Positions 5,288-6,707 of a stretch of 6,707 bases of DNA are shown here, piece after piece. The stretch is from contig CAJTZH010000116.1 in NCBI GenBank assembly GCA_910584325.1, positions 1 to 6,707 of the forward strand, written 5' to 3'. Both the position numbers and the translations under genes were made by a program. Numbering within the stretch: position 1 is the stretch's first letter; each line of letters starts with the position of its first letter. Below the pieces are notes generated by a model. The model was not told the origin of the DNA, did not search any database, and saw nothing but the letters and a program-made list of their open reading frames with translations. Source of the DNA: an uncultured Lachnospiraceae bacterium (GTDB lineage Bacteria > Bacillota > Clostridia > Lachnospirales > Lachnospiraceae).

Positions 5288-6607
5288 GTGTTTATAAAGG
5301 ACATGGACTGTAAAAGAGATACGCCCGTTGTACTGGGGGTAAAGGATACACCGGTGTATGGAAAAGGCATCAGAATAAAGCCGGGGGAACAGGGGAGGAC
5401 GGACACCGAACATTTCAAGAAAATCTATCTGCCTAAACTGCTTCCTTTGGAAGAGTACGACCTGATTGTAGTGCTGATTTCGGGTGGCAAGGATTCAGTT
5501 GCCTGCTACTTCAAACTTCTTGAGCTTGGAGTGCCAAAAGAAAAGATAGAGTTCTGGCACCATGACATTGACGGTGGGCATCCGTCAAGAAGGATGGACT
5601 GGCGGTGCACACAAAATTATGTGAAGGCATTGGCAGAAGCAGAGGGCATTAAACTAAGGGTTTCATACAGGGTGAATGGATTTTTTGGGGAATTGTACCG
5701 TATTGGAGCATCAGAGCCTATTGAATGGATTGAGCCTGATACAGGAGAAGTTAAGCAGTGCAGACTGTCAAGTAATTATCTGAAATGCAGGGAGCTGAAA
5801 GAACAGGCAACAGAGGAAATGGAAGAACTGTTAAAACAATATGGCTACCGCATGAAATTTCCGGCAAAATCACCGGATCTTTCCAGAAGGTGGTGTTCTG
5901 CGTATTTAAAAATATGTGTTGCTGACACTGTTGTAAGTAATCTTGACCGGCTTGGTGAGTTAGAAAAACTTGGCGGTAAAAGACACAAGTTCCCTGCAAA
6001 GGGTGGAACCCATCAGGGCAGATGGTGCAGTGGAAATTTGAAGGCAGCAGTGCAGGACAGTGTAACTGCAAACTTAGAAGAAACAAGAAAGGATAAAAAG
6101 ATTCTTATCGTGTCGGGCGAACGGAGAGGAGAGTCAGCCGGACGTGCAAAGTACAACGAAATGGAAATACATAGAACTAATGCAGAGACAAAAGCGCATA
6201 GGATTGTACATCAGTGGCGGTGCTGCATTGATTATTCTGAAAGGGATGTCTGGGAAGTAATCAAACGGAATCGCGTCAATCCGCATCCATGCTACAGGGC
6301 AGGATGGAACCGGTGCAGCTGTGCAATGTGCATTTTTTCCACGCCGCGATTGTTTGCAGGATTTAGGGAACTCTTTCCGGAAGAATTTGCCCAATTAAGG
6401 CATGATGAAGAGATTCTCGGATTTACGCTGGATAATAAAAAGAACCTTGATGAGTTTGTGGGTGATGCAGAGTCGTGTGTCTGCCATGAGGATGAGTCTG
6501 CCATTCATTCACTTCTGACGGGAGAATTTGGAACGGATGATATATATGTCAGCGAATGGAAATATCCAGCCGGGGCATTTAGAGGATCGGATGGCGGTTC
6601 ATGCTGA
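5288..6607 (+). CDS. Phage PAPS-reductase-family PP-loop protein
   Basis: A 439-aa protein of the phosphoadenosine-phosphosulfate reductase-like family, started by GTG 5288. Residues 58-72 hold the PP-loop LIVVLISGGKDSVAC (SGGKDS at 65-70), which binds the pyrophosphate of an adenine nucleotide. HHDIDGG (91-97) follows in the usual next position. Two aligned blocks, 189-222 and 233-266, share KFPAK, RWCS and LK, so the substrate-loop region is duplicated. Then come ILIVSGERRGESAGRAKY (272-289) and VHQWR, both typical of the family, and a Cys cluster NPHPCYRAGWNRCSCAMC (Cys335, 343, 345, 348) that could hold a metal or Fe-S cluster. The C-terminus ends in Cys439. Phage members are related in layout to DndC and to IbrA. 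The true reaction is unknown; assimilatory sulfate reduction is unlikely in this context. A role in nucleic-acid modification or in host-gene regulation is possible. No cysteine desulfurase, DndD or DndE gene is nearby. Confidence 0.9.
   Translation: MFIKDMDCKRDTPVVLGVKDTPVYGKGIRIKPGEQGRTDTEHFKKIYLPKLLPLEEYDLIVVLISGGKDSVACYFKLLELGVPKEKIEFWHHDIDGGHPSRRMDWRCTQNYVKALAEAEGIKLRVSYRVNGFFGELYRIGASEPIEWIEPDTGEVKQCRLSSNYLKCRELKEQATEEMEELLKQYGYRMKFPAKSPDLSRRWCSAYLKICVADTVVSNLDRLGELEKLGGKRHKFPAKGGTHQGRWCSGNLKAAVQDSVTANLEETRKDKKILIVSGERRGESAGRAKYNEMEIHRTNAETKAHRIVHQWRCCIDYSERDVWEVIKRNRVNPHPCYRAGWNRCSCAMCIFSTPRLFAGFRELFPEEFAQLRHDEEILGFTLDNKKNLDEFVGDAESCVCHEDESAIHSLLTGEFGTDDIYVSEWKYPAGAFRGSDGGSC
5852..6085 (+). 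repeat. Internal duplication in the PP-loop protein
   Basis: Residues 189-222 (5852-5953) and 233-266 (5984-6085) align without gaps over 34 residues with 16 identities by eye. Shared elements are KFPAK, RWCS, LK, V.D, V and NL. The DNA copies have diverged considerably, so the duplication is old. Confidence 0.85.
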
Positions 6608-6666
6608 AGAATTTAGAGGATACAGGACATAAGAATTTGAATTAAAAGCAGAAAGGTATAAAAAGT

Positions 6667-6707
6667 ATGAAGAACGAAGCAAACAAAGAAAAACTATTGG
6701 AATATGT
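6667..6707 (+). CDS. Start of a further phage gene, cut by the window end
   Basis: ATG 6667 is preceded by GAAAGG (6651-6656) ten bases upstream. The visible 13 codons read MKNEANKEKLLEY, a charged start with no recognisable domain, and the frame stays open to the end of the window. It lies 59 bp after the PP-loop gene on the same strand. PP-loop proteins of this kind are often followed by ParB/sulfiredoxin-like proteins (as in the ibrA-ibrB pair), so that is a possible identity, but the visible residues do not show it. Confidence 0.6.
   Translation, partial: MKNEANKEKLLEY

Noticed and set aside
5288..6607. A complete dnd phosphorothioation system
   Set aside because: Only a DndC-like PP-loop protein is present; no cysteine desulfurase, DndB, DndD or DndE is in the window.
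6601..6645. 14-codon frame MLKNLEDTGHKNLN overlapping the end of the PP-loop gene
   Set aside because: It has no good ribosome binding site and is too short to support.
1..6707. CRISPR array, tRNA, rRNA, insertion sequence or attachment site
   Set aside because: No regularly spaced repeats, cloverleaf, transposase or flanking repeats were seen on reading both strands.

Overview
The window looks like the early (replication, recombination and DNA-modification) module of a tailed phage or prophage from a Gram-positive anaerobe. A Clostridia host, probably Lachnospiraceae, is the best guess. The basis is strong AGGAGG-type ribosome binding sites, ATG/GTG starts, moderate G+C, short tightly packed genes all on the + strand, and protein families typical of Firmicutes temperate phages. 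The host assignment is inference; no 16S, tRNA, integrase or structural gene is present to confirm it.

Layout, left to right: a 76-aa small phage protein (73-303); a NinB-like/HNH nuclease coupled to it by an ATGA overlap (300-950); a 138-aa protein of the type often labelled 'replication terminator protein' (1031-1447); a 259-aa DUF2303/YfdQ-like protein (1461-2240); a Lin1244/Lin1753 (DUF4373)-type replication protein with a Ser-Gly-Glu-Asn repeat linker (2348-3160); a 113-aa protein with a possible helix-turn-helix (3181-3522); a C5 cytosine DNA methyltransferase overlapping it by 26 bp (3497-5005); a weakly supported 66-aa Cys-rich ORF (5027-5227); a PAPS-reductase-family PP-loop protein with an internal duplication (5288-6607); and the first 13 codons of another gene (6667 onward).

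The first five genes fit a replication/recombination set: a nuclease with a recombination-mediator-like domain, accessory DNA-metabolism proteins and a replication initiator-like protein. The methyltransferase and the PP-loop protein could form a DNA-modification or anti-restriction set. The largest gap in the gene chain (5006-5287) separates them if the 66-aa ORF is not real. No intrinsic terminator was seen, so the whole window may be one long early transcript.

The points most worth a second look are: the four tandem motif-IX-like repeats in the target-recognition region of the methyltransferase, together with its Pro-Asp-Cys active site; the duplicated KFPAK...RWCS..LK block in the PP-loop protein; and a perfect 9-nt Shine-Dalgarno sequence on the minus strand at 5206-5214. 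That minus-strand site is followed by a hydrophobic 52-codon frame with ATA where a start codon would be ideal. I did not find a convincing wholly new system; most genes fall in phage families that I recognise.
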